Notes: generated from the sequence alone by a model not told the origin. A stretch of DNA of 64,000 nt from Oricola sp. (GCF_022763245.1 NZ_JALEGV010000011.1:186001-250000), one strand, 5' to 3'. Numbered from the stretch's first letter, positions 7,730-17,179 are shown. Made by a program: numbers and translations.

Positions 7730-8740
7730 ATGAAAGTCTACGAGGTGGCCGGACCGGGAACGGGCGAGACGCTGATGCCGCGCGACCGGCCCGTTCCCAA
7801 ACCGGCGGACGGCCATGTGGTCGTCCGGGTCGCTGCCTGCGGTCTCAACCTCGTCGACCTTCTGATGATGTCCGGCCGCTACCAGAAGGCGACGGACTAT
7901 CCCTTCATTCCCGGACAGGAGGTCAGCGGCACGGTCTCGGATGTCGGTGCCGGGGTCACGTCGCTCAAGGTCGGCGACCGTGTGGCTGCCCGATGCAGCC
8001 GCGGCGCCGGACTGGCGCAATGCGTCGAGACGGCGGCCGACAATTGCGTCATTCTGCCGGATGGCATCGACCTCCTGGCCGCCGCGGTCCTTCCGGTGAG
8101 TTTCGGCACGGCCGACCACTTTCTTCATCACCACGGGCATCTCGCAAAAGGCGAAACCGTACTCGTTCTGGGCGCCGCGGGCGCTGTCGGCACGGCGGCC
8201 CTGCAAGTGTGCCGCGAGACGGGAGCCGAGGCGCTCGCCCTCGTGTCGAGCCCGGCCAAGCGCGACCTGGCGCTCGCCAACGGCGCCGCCGATTGCCTGC
8301 AGATCGGCTCACTGGACATGCACGCGGAGCCCGCGGAATTGTCGAAGAGGCTCAAATCCTTCCTCGGCGAGAAACGCCCCGACATCGTCGTGGACCCGAT
8401 CGGCGGCAACATGAGCGAGGCGGCGCTGCGCAACATCGCCGTCGGCGGACGCCATCTGGTGTTGGGATTTGCCGCCGGCATTCCCCGCATCCCCATGAAC
8501 CTGGCGCTTGTCCGGCGCTGCCGGATCATCGGCGACAGCTTTCGCGCCTATTGCGAACAGGAGCCGCAAGCCGCGCATGCAAGGTTCGAAAACCTGGTGA
8601 ACCGGATCGCGACAGGCGCGCTTCGTGCGCCCGCGCCGGCGCATGTCTTCGACTTCGAACGGTCCGGCGAGGCGTTGCAGCTCCTGGCCGACCGGGCGAC
8701 CGTCGGGCGCGTGGCTGTTAGGGTGGCGTACGATGCCTGA
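7730..8740 (+). CDS. Zinc-independent MDR oxidoreductase (NADPH:quinone oxidoreductase-like)
   Basis: A 336-residue medium-chain dehydrogenase/reductase: GroES-like domain ('ACGLNLVDLLMMSGRYQ', 'PFIPGQEVSGTVSDVGAGV') and Rossmann domain with 'VLVLGAAGAVGTAALQV' near residue 145. The zinc ligands and Cys4 lobe of alcohol dehydrogenases are absent, placing it with quinone oxidoreductases and enoyl reductases. It likely reduces an enone or quinone with NAD(P)H. It lies 46 bp after the SDR and 15 bp before the crotonase, so it is probably part of a four-gene unit ending with the acyl-CoA synthetase. Confidence 0.85.
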   Translation: MKVYEVAGPGTGETLMPRDRPVPKPADGHVVVRVAACGLNLVDLLMMSGRYQKATDYPFIPGQEVSGTVSDVGAGVTSLKVGDRVAARCSRGAGLAQCVETAADNCVILPDGIDLLAAAVLPVSFGTADHFLHHHGHLAKGETVLVLGAAGAVGTAALQVCRETGAEALALVSSPAKRDLALANGAADCLQIGSLDMHAEPAELSKRLKSFLGEKRPDIVVDPIGGNMSEAALRNIAVGGRHLVLGFAAGIPRIPMNLALVRRCRIIGDSFRAYCEQEPQAAHARFENLVNRIATGALRAPAPAHVFDFERSGEALQLLADRATVGRVAVRVAYDA

Positions 8741-8755
8741 AGAAGGAACGAGCCA

Positions 8756-9574
8756 GTGACGGAACCCCAGAGCTTCGGCGGCGCGAGCGCGCCGAACATC
8801 GAACTCGCGCAACATCCCGGCGGCATTCGCACCATCACGATCAACAATCCCGGCCGTCGCAACGCGCTCACCCGGGCGATGTGCATCGGACTGGCGCAAG
8901 CGGCGGACGCCGTGGCGAACGACCCCGCCGCACGCGTCGTCATCCTGCGCGGCGCCGGCGACAGCGCGTTCTGTTCCGGCGCAGACATCGGCGAGTTCGA
9001 GAGCCTGCGCGCGACCCGCGAACAGGCCGACGAATTCAACGCGCTCATCGACGCCGCCTTCAAGGGCGTCCTTGATCTGGAAGTGCCGGTGATCGCGGTC
9101 ATTCACGGCTATTGCGTCGGCGGCGGCATGGCGCTCGCCTTGATGTGCGACCTGCGCTTCATGGAACCGTCGGGCAAGATCGGCATTCCCGCCGGAAAGC
9201 TCGGCATCGCCTATTCGCCGGACTGGCTGAAGCGGCTGGTCGACGTGGTCGGCGAACACGCCGCCAAGCGTCTCATGTTCACCAGCGAACTCTTCACGGC
9301 CGACGTCGCCGCCCGCTGGGACTTCGCGACAGAACTCGTCGACAAGCAGGAGCTCGACGCGACCGTGGCGGAGGTCGCGCGCCGGTCGGCGGCGCTGGCG
9401 CCGCTCTCGCTGCGAGCCGCCAAGGCCGCGATCCGGGCCAGCACCGAGGTTCGCGACGACGACCGCTGGGAGAAGGCGCACGAACTGGCGCGGCTTTGCG
9501 ACGAGAGCGACGACTACAGGCGCGGCTACCAGGCCTTTCGCGATCGCACCCAACCCGTATTCGAGGGCAAATGA
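8756..9574 (+). CDS. Crotonase-fold enoyl-CoA hydratase/isomerase family protein lacking both hydratase Glu residues
   Basis: The 272-residue protein has the crotonase fold: oxyanion-hole segments 'SGADIGEFESL' and 'GYCVGGGMALALMCDLRFM'. The two Glu residues that add water in enoyl-CoA hydratase are not there: the 'GGGCEL' position reads GGGMAL and the 'QPE' position reads 'IPAGKLG'. It is therefore more likely a hydrolase, isomerase, decarboxylase or lyase of the superfamily. The start is GTG at 8756, with AAGGA 8 bases upstream. Its stop overlaps the start of the acyl-CoA synthetase (ATGA), indicating a shared acyl-CoA substrate chain. Confidence 0.85.
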   Translation: MTEPQSFGGASAPNIELAQHPGGIRTITINNPGRRNALTRAMCIGLAQAADAVANDPAARVVILRGAGDSAFCSGADIGEFESLRATREQADEFNALIDAAFKGVLDLEVPVIAVIHGYCVGGGMALALMCDLRFMEPSGKIGIPAGKLGIAYSPDWLKRLVDVVGEHAAKRLMFTSELFTADVAARWDFATELVDKQELDATVAEVARRSAALAPLSLRAAKAAIRASTEVRDDDRWEKAHELARLCDESDDYRRGYQAFRDRTQPVFEGK

Positions 9575-11103
9575 CGCCGATGGACAGACCGACCCGTGGT
9601 GACACCCGCAATGTGAACGACCTCCTCGAGGCGACGGTCAGGCGCCTGCCGGACCAGATCGCCTTCGAAACGGACGCCGGCGACCTGACCTACGCGCAAT
9701 TCGGCGCCCTGGTCGATCGCATCGCGTCCGGCCTCCTTCGCCTTGGAGCGAAGACAAGCGACCGGGTGGCCGCGAAGGTGGGCAAATCCGTCGACAGCAT
9801 CGCCCTCTTCTACGCGGCGCTGAAAGTCGGCGTCATCTACGTGCCGGTCAATCCCGGCTTCACCGACGAGGAAACCCGCTGGATCGTCTCCGACGCCGAA
9901 CCCCTGCTCGTCATCGCCGACGATCCTGACGATCTCGACCGGATGGCGAACGCCACCGGCGGCGGAGGCCCCCTCGCCGTGTCGCTGCGGCCATGCGACG
10001 GCCACGACGCGATCCTGACGGACGGACAGGAACACGCGACACCTCCGCCCACCGCTGCCGCCGAAGCGGCGGCGATGCTCTACACCTCCGGCACGACGGG
10101 TCGCCCGAAGGGCGCGATCATGAGCCATGAAGGCATCATCAACACCTTCACCTTCATCAACCGGTCGTGGGAAATCGGAAGCGCGGACCGGCTGCTGCAC
10201 GTGCTGCCCACATATCATGCCCACGGGCTGATCATGGCGACCGCCTGCCCGATCTTCGCCGGGGCGACGATCATGCTGATGCCGAAATTCGACATCGACC
10301 GGATGATCGCGAGACTGCCGGACGCGACCGTGGTGATGGCCGTCCCGACGATCTACCGCCGCCTTCTCGACCATCCGGACTTCACCCGCGAGGCCTGCCG
10401 GAACCTGCGGCTCCTGAGCTGCGGGTCCGCCCCGCTCTCGATGGAACTGTTCGACGAGGTCCTGGGCCGAACGGGCCTGCCGGTGGTCGAGCGCTACGCG
10501 TCGACCGAATCCGGCCTGATCGCGGCCAATCCTCTCAAGGCGCCACGCCGCGGCTCGGTCGGCAAGATCCCCGAGGGCGTGGAGATGCGGCTCGCCGACG
10601 AGAACGGGGAGCCGGTCGAGACCGGCACGGTCGGCCGCATCCAGGCGCGCGGCGTGAACGTCTTCCTCGGATACTGGAAACGCGAGGACCTGGCAGCAAG
10701 TTCGATGACGCCGGACGGGTATTTCGACACCGGCGATCTCGGCCGGCTCGACGACGACGGATATCTCTACATCGTCGGCCGCGACAAGGAGGTGATCATC
10801 TCCGGCGGGTACAACGTCTATCCGCGCGAGGTGGAGCTGGCGCTGGAACAGATCGAAGGCGTGGCCGAGGCAGCCGTCTACGGCGTCGAACATCCGGACT
10901 ATGGCGAGGCGGTGGTCGCCGCAGTCCGGGTCACGGACCCGTTCCTCGACGAGGAGACGATGCTCGCCGCCGTGAAAGGCCATCTCGCGAGCTACAAATG
11001 CCCCAAGAAGATCGTTGCCGTGCCCGAAATCCCGCGCAACGATCTGGGCAAGATCCTCAAGACCGAGCTGAAGACCTCGGGCCTGATCAGCTTCTCGCTG
11101 TAA
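9571..11103 (+). CDS. Acyl-CoA synthetase (AMP-forming), malonyl-CoA-synthetase-like
   Basis: A 510-residue ANL-superfamily enzyme. The ATP-binding loop 'LYTSGTTGRPKGA' lies near residue 170, 'YASTESGLIAANPL' is the adenylate motif, 'YFDTGDLGRLDDDGY' binds ribose, and 'GKILKTEL' near the C-terminus contains the catalytic Lys. The hinge 'GRDKEVIISGGYNVYPREVE' and 'NPLKAPRRGSVGKIPEGVE' resemble MatB malonyl/methylmalonyl-CoA synthetases more than long-chain FadD, but the acid cannot be fixed from motifs alone. The enzyme activates a carboxylic acid to its CoA thioester. It is last in the 6922-11103 unit and convergent with the MFS gene, with only 15 bp and no obvious terminator between. Confidence 0.88.
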   Translation: MTPMDRPTRGDTRNVNDLLEATVRRLPDQIAFETDAGDLTYAQFGALVDRIASGLLRLGAKTSDRVAAKVGKSVDSIALFYAALKVGVIYVPVNPGFTDEETRWIVSDAEPLLVIADDPDDLDRMANATGGGGPLAVSLRPCDGHDAILTDGQEHATPPPTAAAEAAAMLYTSGTTGRPKGAIMSHEGIINTFTFINRSWEIGSADRLLHVLPTYHAHGLIMATACPIFAGATIMLMPKFDIDRMIARLPDATVVMAVPTIYRRLLDHPDFTREACRNLRLLSCGSAPLSMELFDEVLGRTGLPVVERYASTESGLIAANPLKAPRRGSVGKIPEGVEMRLADENGEPVETGTVGRIQARGVNVFLGYWKREDLAASSMTPDGYFDTGDLGRLDDDGYLYIVGRDKEVIISGGYNVYPREVELALEQIEGVAEAAVYGVEHPDYGEAVVAAVRVTDPFLDEETMLAAVKGHLASYKCPKKIVAVPEIPRNDLGKILKTELKTSGLISFSL

Positions 11104-11118
11104 CCGCGCCGCGGACCG

Positions 11119-12342
11119 TCAGACCCGCTTCGTCGCCGCCACCGCGGCCGAGGTGAGCAGTCCGATCCCCGCGGCAAACGTCATCACGGCGCCAAGGGCG
11201 ACCGGAGTGTCGAAGACCTCGATCGCGATGCTCGCCAGCGTGGAGAGGATGCCCGCAAAGGAGAATTGCAGGAAACCGACGAAGCCGGAGGCCGAACCCG
11301 CAAGCGACGGATCGATGCTGAGCGACCCCGAATAGGAGGTCGGCATCACGAAGCCGCTGCTGAACGTCGCCAGCGCAACCGGCCCGAAAATGGCAAGCGG
11401 CATATGGATCCCGGCCATGAGCACCAGGAAAAGCATCAGCGTGAACGTGAAAGTGCCGATCGCTCCGAACAGGACAAGCGTCTCGCTGCGAACCAGTGCG
11501 ATAAGGCGGCCTGCGAGGAAATTGCCGCCCGCATAGCCGAGCGCCGCCGTGGCGAACCAGGCGCCATAGACCTTCGGCGTCATGCCCAGGAACACGCTGG
11601 CGAGATAAGGCCCGCCGGCGATGAAGGCGTAGAACATACCGGTGTGGAAGCAGATGTTGGCCGCGTAGAGGATGAAGCGGGTGTTGCGCAGCAGCACGGT
11701 GATGTCGGCGAACAGCCGTCTCAGGCGGTTCTGCCCGTGGCGGATCTGGCCGGAATTGCCGATGAACTTCCAGGCGAAGGCGAAACTGGCGACACCCATC
11801 GCCGCCAGTGCCGCAAACAGGCCCCGCCATCCGACGATCTCGAACAGGATGCCGCCCAGCAAGGGTGCCAGCATCGGACCGACCGCCATGCCCATCGCGA
11901 GATAGCCCATCACCCGGGTCGATTGGCTTTCGTCATAGTGGTCGCGAATGATCGCGCGGGCGAGAACCGCGCCCGTGCAGGCGCCGATCGCCTGCAGGAT
12001 GCGCAACCCCAGAAGGACCTCGAAGCCCGGCGCGAAGGCGCACAGGGCGCTCGCGACAGTATAAAGCGTCAATCCGCCGATCAGCACCCTGCGCCGGCCG
12101 AGTATGTCGGCCATCGGCCCGACGAAGAGCTGCGCGGCACCCAGCGCGATCACGTAGAGTGAAATGAGAAGCTGCACCGTCGCATAGTCCGTCGCAAACT
12201 CCTGCTGCATGTTGGGCAGGGACGGCATGATCAGGTGAATGGTGAGCGGCCCGAGAATGCCGAACAGGACCAGCAGTTTCACCGGCGGCTTTTGTCTCGC
12301 GGCCTCGACAGGCGAATCCGCCGTGAACGCGACGCCGCTCAA
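11119..12342 (-). CDS. MFS transporter, Bcr/CflA (drug/metabolite exporter) family
   Basis: A 407-residue protein with 12 predicted membrane spans. 'GPLTIHLIMPSLPNMQQEF' opening TM1 and the loop 'DILGRRRVLIGGL' fit the Bcr/CflA drug:H+ antiporter family, whose members export antibiotics, sulfonamides or amino acids. The start codon is TTG (12340-12342) overlapping the stop of the FAD dehydrogenase (TTGA), with GGAG 8 bases upstream; no in-frame ATG precedes the first membrane span. Being translationally coupled to a hydroxyacid dehydrogenase suggests a metabolite rather than a drug as cargo, which is inference. Confidence 0.85.
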   Translation of the reverse strand: MSGVAFTADSPVEAARQKPPVKLLVLFGILGPLTIHLIMPSLPNMQQEFATDYATVQLLISLYVIALGAAQLFVGPMADILGRRRVLIGGLTLYTVASALCAFAPGFEVLLGLRILQAIGACTGAVLARAIIRDHYDESQSTRVMGYLAMGMAVGPMLAPLLGGILFEIVGWRGLFAALAAMGVASFAFAWKFIGNSGQIRHGQNRLRRLFADITVLLRNTRFILYAANICFHTGMFYAFIAGGPYLASVFLGMTPKVYGAWFATAALGYAGGNFLAGRLIALVRSETLVLFGAIGTFTFTLMLFLVLMAGIHMPLAIFGPVALATFSSGFVMPTSYSGSLSIDPSLAGSASGFVGFLQFSFAGILSTLASIAIEVFDTPVALGAVMTFAAGIGLLTSAAVAATKRV

Positions 12343-13775
12343 TGTGCGTCTCCGTTCGGCGAATTGTCAGAGGCAAACAGCTTGCCCGGATTCATGAGGC
12401 CCTCCGGGTCCAGCGCGTCCTTGATACGGCGCATCAGGTCGATCTCCAGCGGCTGCTTGTAGCGCGCCATCTCGGCGATCTTCAACATCCCTATTCCGTG
12501 TTCGGCGGAGATGCTGCCGCCGAGTTCATGCACGAGGTCGTGGATCACGCGGTTGAACTCGGAGGTGCGCGCTCGAAAGGCCTCGGCATCATGGCTGACC
12601 GGCTGCACAAGGTTGAAATGCAGGTTGCCGTCACCGGCATGGCCGAAGGCGATGACCCGCGTTCCTGCGACAACCTTCTGCGCCTCTCGCGCCCCGCGCT
12701 CGATCATCTCCGGAATGGCGCCGATCGGCATGGAGATGTCGTGCTTGACGAGCGCGCCCTCATGGAACTGGTGGCCGCCGGCACCGACTTCGCGCAGCCG
12801 CCAGAGGCCTTGCCGCTGCGCGCCCGAGCGCGCGATCACGGCATCCCGGGCGAGGCCGTTCTCCAGCGCCTCTTCTAGAAACGCCTCCATTCGCGCGTCG
12901 GCCTGGTGGCAGGCGATCTCGACAAGGGCGTACCATGGATGAGGGTCCGCAAACGGGTCCGTCGCCTGCCCGAGATTCTTGAAGCCGATGTCGAGCGCGA
13001 TGCGGGGCAGCAACTCGAACGCCGTGGCTGAATCGTCGGTGCTGCGGCGCGCCATCCTGAGCAGCCGGATCGCTGCCGCCGGATCGTCGAGCGCGACGAA
13101 GGCAGTCGCAATCTCGTGCTGGGCGGGGAAGAGCTTCAGGGCAGCCGCCGTGATGATGCCGAGTGTTCCCTCCGCACCCACGAACAGGTGCTTGAGCGCG
13201 TAACCGGTGTTGTCCTTGCGAAGCGGGCGCAGGCCGTTCCAGATCCGGCCGTCCGGCATCACCACTTCGAGCCCGAGAACCAGGTCGCGCGCATTGCCGT
13301 AACGCAACACGTTGATGCCCCCGGCATTGGTGGAAAGATTGCCGCCGATCCGGCACGAGCCCTCCGAGGCAAGCGAGAGCGGAAAGAGAAGATCGGCCTT
13401 CGCCGCCGCGTCCTGGATTTCGGCGAGGATGCAGCCGGCTTCGGCGACGACAACATGTTCGTCTTCGTCGAGGCGGCGGATCCTGTTCAGCCTGTCCGTC
13501 GAGATCACGATCGTTCGCGGGCCGCCTTTGGGAACGCCGCCACCGCACTGGCCGGTATTGCCGCCCTGCGGAACCATGGGAATGCCGTTGGCGGCGCAAT
13601 GGCCGACGACCGCCGCGACCTCCTCCGTCGATCCCGGCCGCACGACCGCGGCCGTCTCGCCACGAAAGAGCCCCCGGATCTCCGTGACATAGGGCTCGAG
13701 CCGTTCGGCTTCGGTGATGCAATTGGCTTCACCGACAATGGCGGAGAGGTCCTCGATCACTGTTTCCACCGACAT
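12339..13775 (-). CDS. FAD-binding 2-hydroxyacid dehydrogenase (GlcD / D-2-hydroxyglutarate dehydrogenase-like)
   Basis: The 478-residue protein belongs to the VAO/PCMH FAD family. The FAD-binding domain shows 'MVPQGGNTGQCGGG' (near 66-79) and 'GNLSTNAGGINVLRYGN'; the C-terminal cap has the metal/substrate motifs 'FGHAGDGNLHFNL' and 'SAEHGIGMLK', and ends 'DPEGLMNPGKLF'. This set is typical of D-2-hydroxyglutarate, D-lactate and glycolate oxidase (GlcD) enzymes, which oxidise a D-2-hydroxyacid to the 2-oxoacid and pass electrons to an acceptor. It is first in a two-gene unit with the MFS exporter and is divergent from the MmgE/PrpD operon. Confidence 0.9.
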   Translation of the reverse strand: MSVETVIEDLSAIVGEANCITEAERLEPYVTEIRGLFRGETAAVVRPGSTEEVAAVVGHCAANGIPMVPQGGNTGQCGGGVPKGGPRTIVISTDRLNRIRRLDEDEHVVVAEAGCILAEIQDAAAKADLLFPLSLASEGSCRIGGNLSTNAGGINVLRYGNARDLVLGLEVVMPDGRIWNGLRPLRKDNTGYALKHLFVGAEGTLGIITAAALKLFPAQHEIATAFVALDDPAAAIRLLRMARRSTDDSATAFELLPRIALDIGFKNLGQATDPFADPHPWYALVEIACHQADARMEAFLEEALENGLARDAVIARSGAQRQGLWRLREVGAGGHQFHEGALVKHDISMPIGAIPEMIERGAREAQKVVAGTRVIAFGHAGDGNLHFNLVQPVSHDAEAFRARTSEFNRVIHDLVHELGGSISAEHGIGMLKIAEMARYKQPLEIDLMRRIKDALDPEGLMNPGKLFASDNSPNGDAH

Positions 13776-13816
13776 TTGGACAGAACGATCATTGGTCTTC
13801 CATCAGCGCGCTTCTG

Positions 13817-13832
13817 TTGATATGAGGATCAA
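13817..13832. promoter_or_regulatory. Inverted repeat TTGAT-N6-ATCAA in the divergent promoter gap
   Basis: Five-base arms separated by 6 bp in the 83-bp space between the FAD dehydrogenase and the MmgE/PrpD operon. Its place between two divergent starts suits an operator. Short arms make chance occurrence possible. Confidence 0.3.
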
Positions 13833-13858
13833 TATGTTTGATTGTGAAACAAAGCAAG

Positions 13859-15220
13859 ATGCCTGAACCGACCGAACTCACCGCCTCGCTCGCCAATTTC
13901 GTGGCCGGGCTGGACGCAAACGACCTGCCCGCCAAGGCGCGTGACATCGCGCTCAGCGGCTTCATCGACTGCATCGCCGTGCTCTATGCCGGCTGGGACG
14001 CGCCCGCCGCCACGCATATGCGCAAGGTGGCTGGAACCGACACTTGGGCCGATCCGCTGCAGGCCTCGGGACTTCCCGCGCAGGAGGAGGCCCTGCACCT
14101 CGCCATCGCCGCCCATGCCCTGGATTTCGACGACACTGCGATCGCCGGCCATCCGAGCGCGGTCCTCGTCCCGGCGATCCTCGCCGAACTGAAGGCCAAT
14201 CCGAAACCCGGCCTGCGCGCCATTGCCGCCTGGGTCGCCGGATACGAGGTGTGGGCCGAACTCGACGCGCGCGAGCCGGATCCCCTGCATGGCAAGGGCT
14301 GGCATCCAAGCGCGGTCTACGGCCCCCCGGCCGCCGCCGCGGCCATCGCCTCCCTGCGCGATCTGGATACGAACAAGACGCAGACGGCGATTTCGATCGC
14401 CGCGTCGATGACGGGCGGACTGGTGGCGCAGTTCGGCACCTGGACGAAGCCCTGGCAACTCGCACGGGCCGCGCAGGCCGGCCTTGTCGCCGCCTCTCTC
14501 GCCGAGACCGGCATGGAGGCCGCGCCCGACGCGCTGGAGCATCCGCGCGGTTTTCTCGGAGCGCTGTCGCCTCGCGGCAATGCCCGGCTCGACGGCCCGC
14601 GCGCCGCAGACCTGCATGTCCTGCAGCAAGGCCTTAACATCAAGTTCTACCCCGTCTGCTACGCCATGCATCGCGCCCTGGACGCGGCGGCGGAACTGGC
14701 CGCCGACAATGACATCGATCCCGCGCAGGTGGCCGCGGTCGATGTCGAGATCGGCGCGACGCAGGCCGGCCTCCTGCATTACAGCCAACCCGAAACCGTG
14801 GCGCAGGCACGATTCTCGCTGCAATTCTCGATCGCCGCGATCCTGCTGCGGCGAAAATGCGGCCTTGGCGAACTGGCCGACGATTTCATCCTGTCGGAAC
14901 CGGTTCGCGCGCTGACGCCCAAGATCACGATGACGCTGCTCGAGGAACGGTCGCCGGACGAGCCGGCCCATTCGCCCTGGGACCGCGTCACGATCCGCAT
15001 GAAGGACGGCAGCGTGCTCGTCTCGCGCAAGGTCGACTTCCCGCTCGGCCATTTCCGCAAGCCCGCCGGGCCAGACGCGCTGAAGCGCAAATTCGACGAC
15101 TGCCTCACCGGCTGCCTGCCGAAGGAGCGGGCCGACACCCTCTACCGAGCGCTTGCCGATCTGCCGGCGCTGGCCAGCACAACCTCTCTTTTCGAACTAC
15201 GGGAATTCGCCGATGCCTGA
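13859..15220 (+). CDS. MmgE/PrpD family protein (first copy)
   Basis: A 453-residue member of the MmgE/PrpD fold: all-helical N-terminal domain ('LSGFIDCIAVLYAGWD') and 'LDFDDTAIAGHPSAVLVPAILA' matching the conserved D-D-x5-HP block near residues 90-105. Relatives include 2-methylcitrate dehydratase and cis-aconitate decarboxylase, so it probably dehydrates or decarboxylates a polycarboxylic acid. The ATG at 13859 is preferred over an in-frame TTG at 13838; neither has a strong ribosome site. Its end overlaps the CoA-transferase start by 8 bases, making it the first gene of a five-gene catabolic operon. Confidence 0.87.
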   Translation: MPEPTELTASLANFVAGLDANDLPAKARDIALSGFIDCIAVLYAGWDAPAATHMRKVAGTDTWADPLQASGLPAQEEALHLAIAAHALDFDDTAIAGHPSAVLVPAILAELKANPKPGLRAIAAWVAGYEVWAELDAREPDPLHGKGWHPSAVYGPPAAAAAIASLRDLDTNKTQTAISIAASMTGGLVAQFGTWTKPWQLARAAQAGLVAASLAETGMEAAPDALEHPRGFLGALSPRGNARLDGPRAADLHVLQQGLNIKFYPVCYAMHRALDAAAELAADNDIDPAQVAAVDVEIGATQAGLLHYSQPETVAQARFSLQFSIAAILLRRKCGLGELADDFILSEPVRALTPKITMTLLEERSPDEPAHSPWDRVTIRMKDGSVLVSRKVDFPLGHFRKPAGPDALKRKFDDCLTGCLPKERADTLYRALADLPALASTTSLFELREFADA

Positions 15221-16382
15221 CGACAAACTTCCACTCCGCGGCCTGACGGTGGTGGAGTTCTCCACCTCCGTTGCCGCCCCCTTCGCCGGTCAGGTGCTGG
15301 CCGATCTCGGCGCGCGCGTCATGAAGGTCGAGAACCCGGAGCATGGCGACGACGCGCGCAACTGGGGGCCGCCCTTCGCCGACAACGGCATGTCGCCGGT
15401 CTTCAATTCCTTCAACCGCAACAAGCAGTCGCTGGCGGTGAACCTGAAGGACGAAGCCGAGCGCGGCAAATTGCGCGACTTCATCGTCCGCCACGCCGAC
15501 ATCGTTCTGCAAAACCTGCGGCCCGGCCTGCTCGCGAGCCTCGGTTTCGACGGCAAGTCGCTGCGCGCGGACGCGCCCAAGCTCATCTGGTGCGACATGC
15601 ACGCTTTCGGCGCCCAGGGCCCGAAGAAGATGCAGCCGGGCTACGACCCGCTGATGCAGGCATGCGGCGGCATCATGAGCATTACCGGGCTGGAGGGCCA
15701 GGAGCCGATCCGGGTCGGTCCGTCGATCGTCGATCAGGGCACCGGCATGTGGGCCGTCATCGGCATCCTCGCCGCGCTGCGCGAACGCGAACTGACCGGC
15801 GAAGGCTCCGAGGTCTCCACCTCCCTCTACGAAACGGCCATCGGCTGGGTGCCGGTGCAGATCGCGACCTATTTCCTGAACGGCAAGGTGCCGCGCAAAT
15901 TCGGCACCGAGAATTTCGGCTACGCGCCGTGCAAGGCCTATGAGGCGAAGGGCGGTTGGCTGATGCTGGCGGCCGGCAATGACCGGCTCTACAGGAAGCT
16001 GACCGACGTCATCGGCGACGCCGACTTCGCCAACGATCCGGATTTCGCCTCGAACCCACAGCGGGTGGAAAACCGCGAGAAGCTGAACGCCCGGCTTCAG
16101 GACCTGATCGGCCGCGGCGATCGGGACGACTGGGTCGCGCGGCTCAACGCCGTCGGCGTTCCGGCCGCGCCCGTCCTCAGCCTCGACGAAGTCGTCGCCG
16201 ATCCGCAATTCGACGCCGTCGAGATGGAGCAGACGCTTCCCGAAGACGACATGCGGCTGATCGGCGTGCCGCTGACATTCGACGGCGTCCGTCCGCCGCT
16301 GCGGCACGGCCCGCCGGCGCTCGGCGACGCCACCCACCTGCTCGACGAAGACGAGGACAACCGGAAAGAAGCAGCCCAATGA
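15213..16382 (+). CDS. Class III (CaiB/BaiF) CoA-transferase
   Basis: A 389-residue family III CoA-transferase. The N-terminal Rossmann part shows 'LRGLTVVEFSTSVAAPFAGQ' and 'DLGARVMKVENPEHGDDAR'; the nucleophilic Asp is expected in 'RVGPSIVDQGTG' near residue 175. The enzyme moves CoA between carboxylates through an aspartyl-CoA anhydride. It starts inside the end of the MmgE/PrpD gene and its stop overlaps the hydratase start (ATGA). It would activate the acid that the next enzymes desaturate, hydrate and cleave. Confidence 0.92.
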   Translation: MPDDKLPLRGLTVVEFSTSVAAPFAGQVLADLGARVMKVENPEHGDDARNWGPPFADNGMSPVFNSFNRNKQSLAVNLKDEAERGKLRDFIVRHADIVLQNLRPGLLASLGFDGKSLRADAPKLIWCDMHAFGAQGPKKMQPGYDPLMQACGGIMSITGLEGQEPIRVGPSIVDQGTGMWAVIGILAALRERELTGEGSEVSTSLYETAIGWVPVQIATYFLNGKVPRKFGTENFGYAPCKAYEAKGGWLMLAAGNDRLYRKLTDVIGDADFANDPDFASNPQRVENREKLNARLQDLIGRGDRDDWVARLNAVGVPAAPVLSLDEVVADPQFDAVEMEQTLPEDDMRLIGVPLTFDGVRPPLRHGPPALGDATHLLDEDEDNRKEAAQ

Positions 16383-17179
16383 CGAACCTTCCCGCAATGA
16401 GGCGCCTGAAGCTCGAGGAAGTCGAGCCCGGCATCCTGGTGGTCAGCTTCGACAGACCCGAAGTCATGAACGCCATCGACACCGCGACCTGCGAGGACCT
16501 GCGCGATCTCTTCGCGCCCTTCAGCCGCAATCCCGGTCCGTGGCGGGCCATCATCCTTACCGGCACCGGCGACCGCGCCTTCTGCGCCGGCGGCGACCTG
16601 AAGGAACGCCAGGGGATGACCGACGACCAGTGGCGCGCCCAGCACGACATCATCGAGGAAGGCGCCTGGGCGCTCCTCAACGCCACCGCCCCGACCATCG
16701 CCGCCGTCAACGGCGTCGCCTATGGCGGCGGCTGCGAACTCTCGCTGTGTTGCGACTTCATCTATGCCGCCGACACCGCCCGCTTCGCCCTGCCCGAAGT
16801 GACCCGCGGCATCATTCCGGGAGGCGGCGGCACCCAGACCCTGTCGCGGTCCGTCGGCGAACGCCGAGCCAAGGAACTGATGATGACCGGTCGCCCCTTC
16901 TCGGCCGCGGACGCGCATGAATGGGGGATGGTCAACCGGATCGTGCCGCAGGCGGAACTGATGTCCGCCGCAATGGAGACGGCACGCGCCATCGCCGCCA
17001 ACGCGCCGGTCGCCGTGCAGCAGATCAAGAAGGCGGTTCGCCACGGCCTGCAGACCGACCTCACGCGCGGGCTGGAAATCGAAATCCTCGCCTATGGCCG
17101 CACCATCGGGACGGAAGACCGGCTCGAGGGCGTGCGCGCATTCAACGAAAAGAGAAAGCCCGAATTCAAGGGCCGCTAG
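16379..17179 (+). CDS. Enoyl-CoA hydratase with both catalytic Glu residues
   Basis: The 266-residue crotonase protein keeps both hydratase Glu residues: 'YGGGCELSLCCDF' and 'FALPEVTRGIIPGGGGTQTL', with oxyanion segment 'AFCAGGDLKERQG'. Length and motifs fit genuine enoyl-CoA hydratases, including the methylglutaconyl-CoA hydratase type. It overlaps the CoA-transferase stop by 4 bases and precedes the acyl-CoA dehydrogenase by 14 bp. Of the three crotonases in the window this is the only one with the full catalytic set. Confidence 0.92.
   Translation: MTNLPAMRRLKLEEVEPGILVVSFDRPEVMNAIDTATCEDLRDLFAPFSRNPGPWRAIILTGTGDRAFCAGGDLKERQGMTDDQWRAQHDIIEEGAWALLNATAPTIAAVNGVAYGGGCELSLCCDFIYAADTARFALPEVTRGIIPGGGGTQTLSRSVGERRAKELMMTGRPFSAADAHEWGMVNRIVPQAELMSAAMETARAIAANAPVAVQQIKKAVRHGLQTDLTRGLEIEILAYGRTIGTEDRLEGVRAFNEKRKPEFKGR

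Noticed and set aside
5884-7731. A 615-codon open frame on the minus strand opposite tctC and the SDR
   Set aside because: High-GC antisense shadow: low-complexity Arg/Asp/Gly-rich product, no ribosome site, and both genes on the other strand have clear family motifs.
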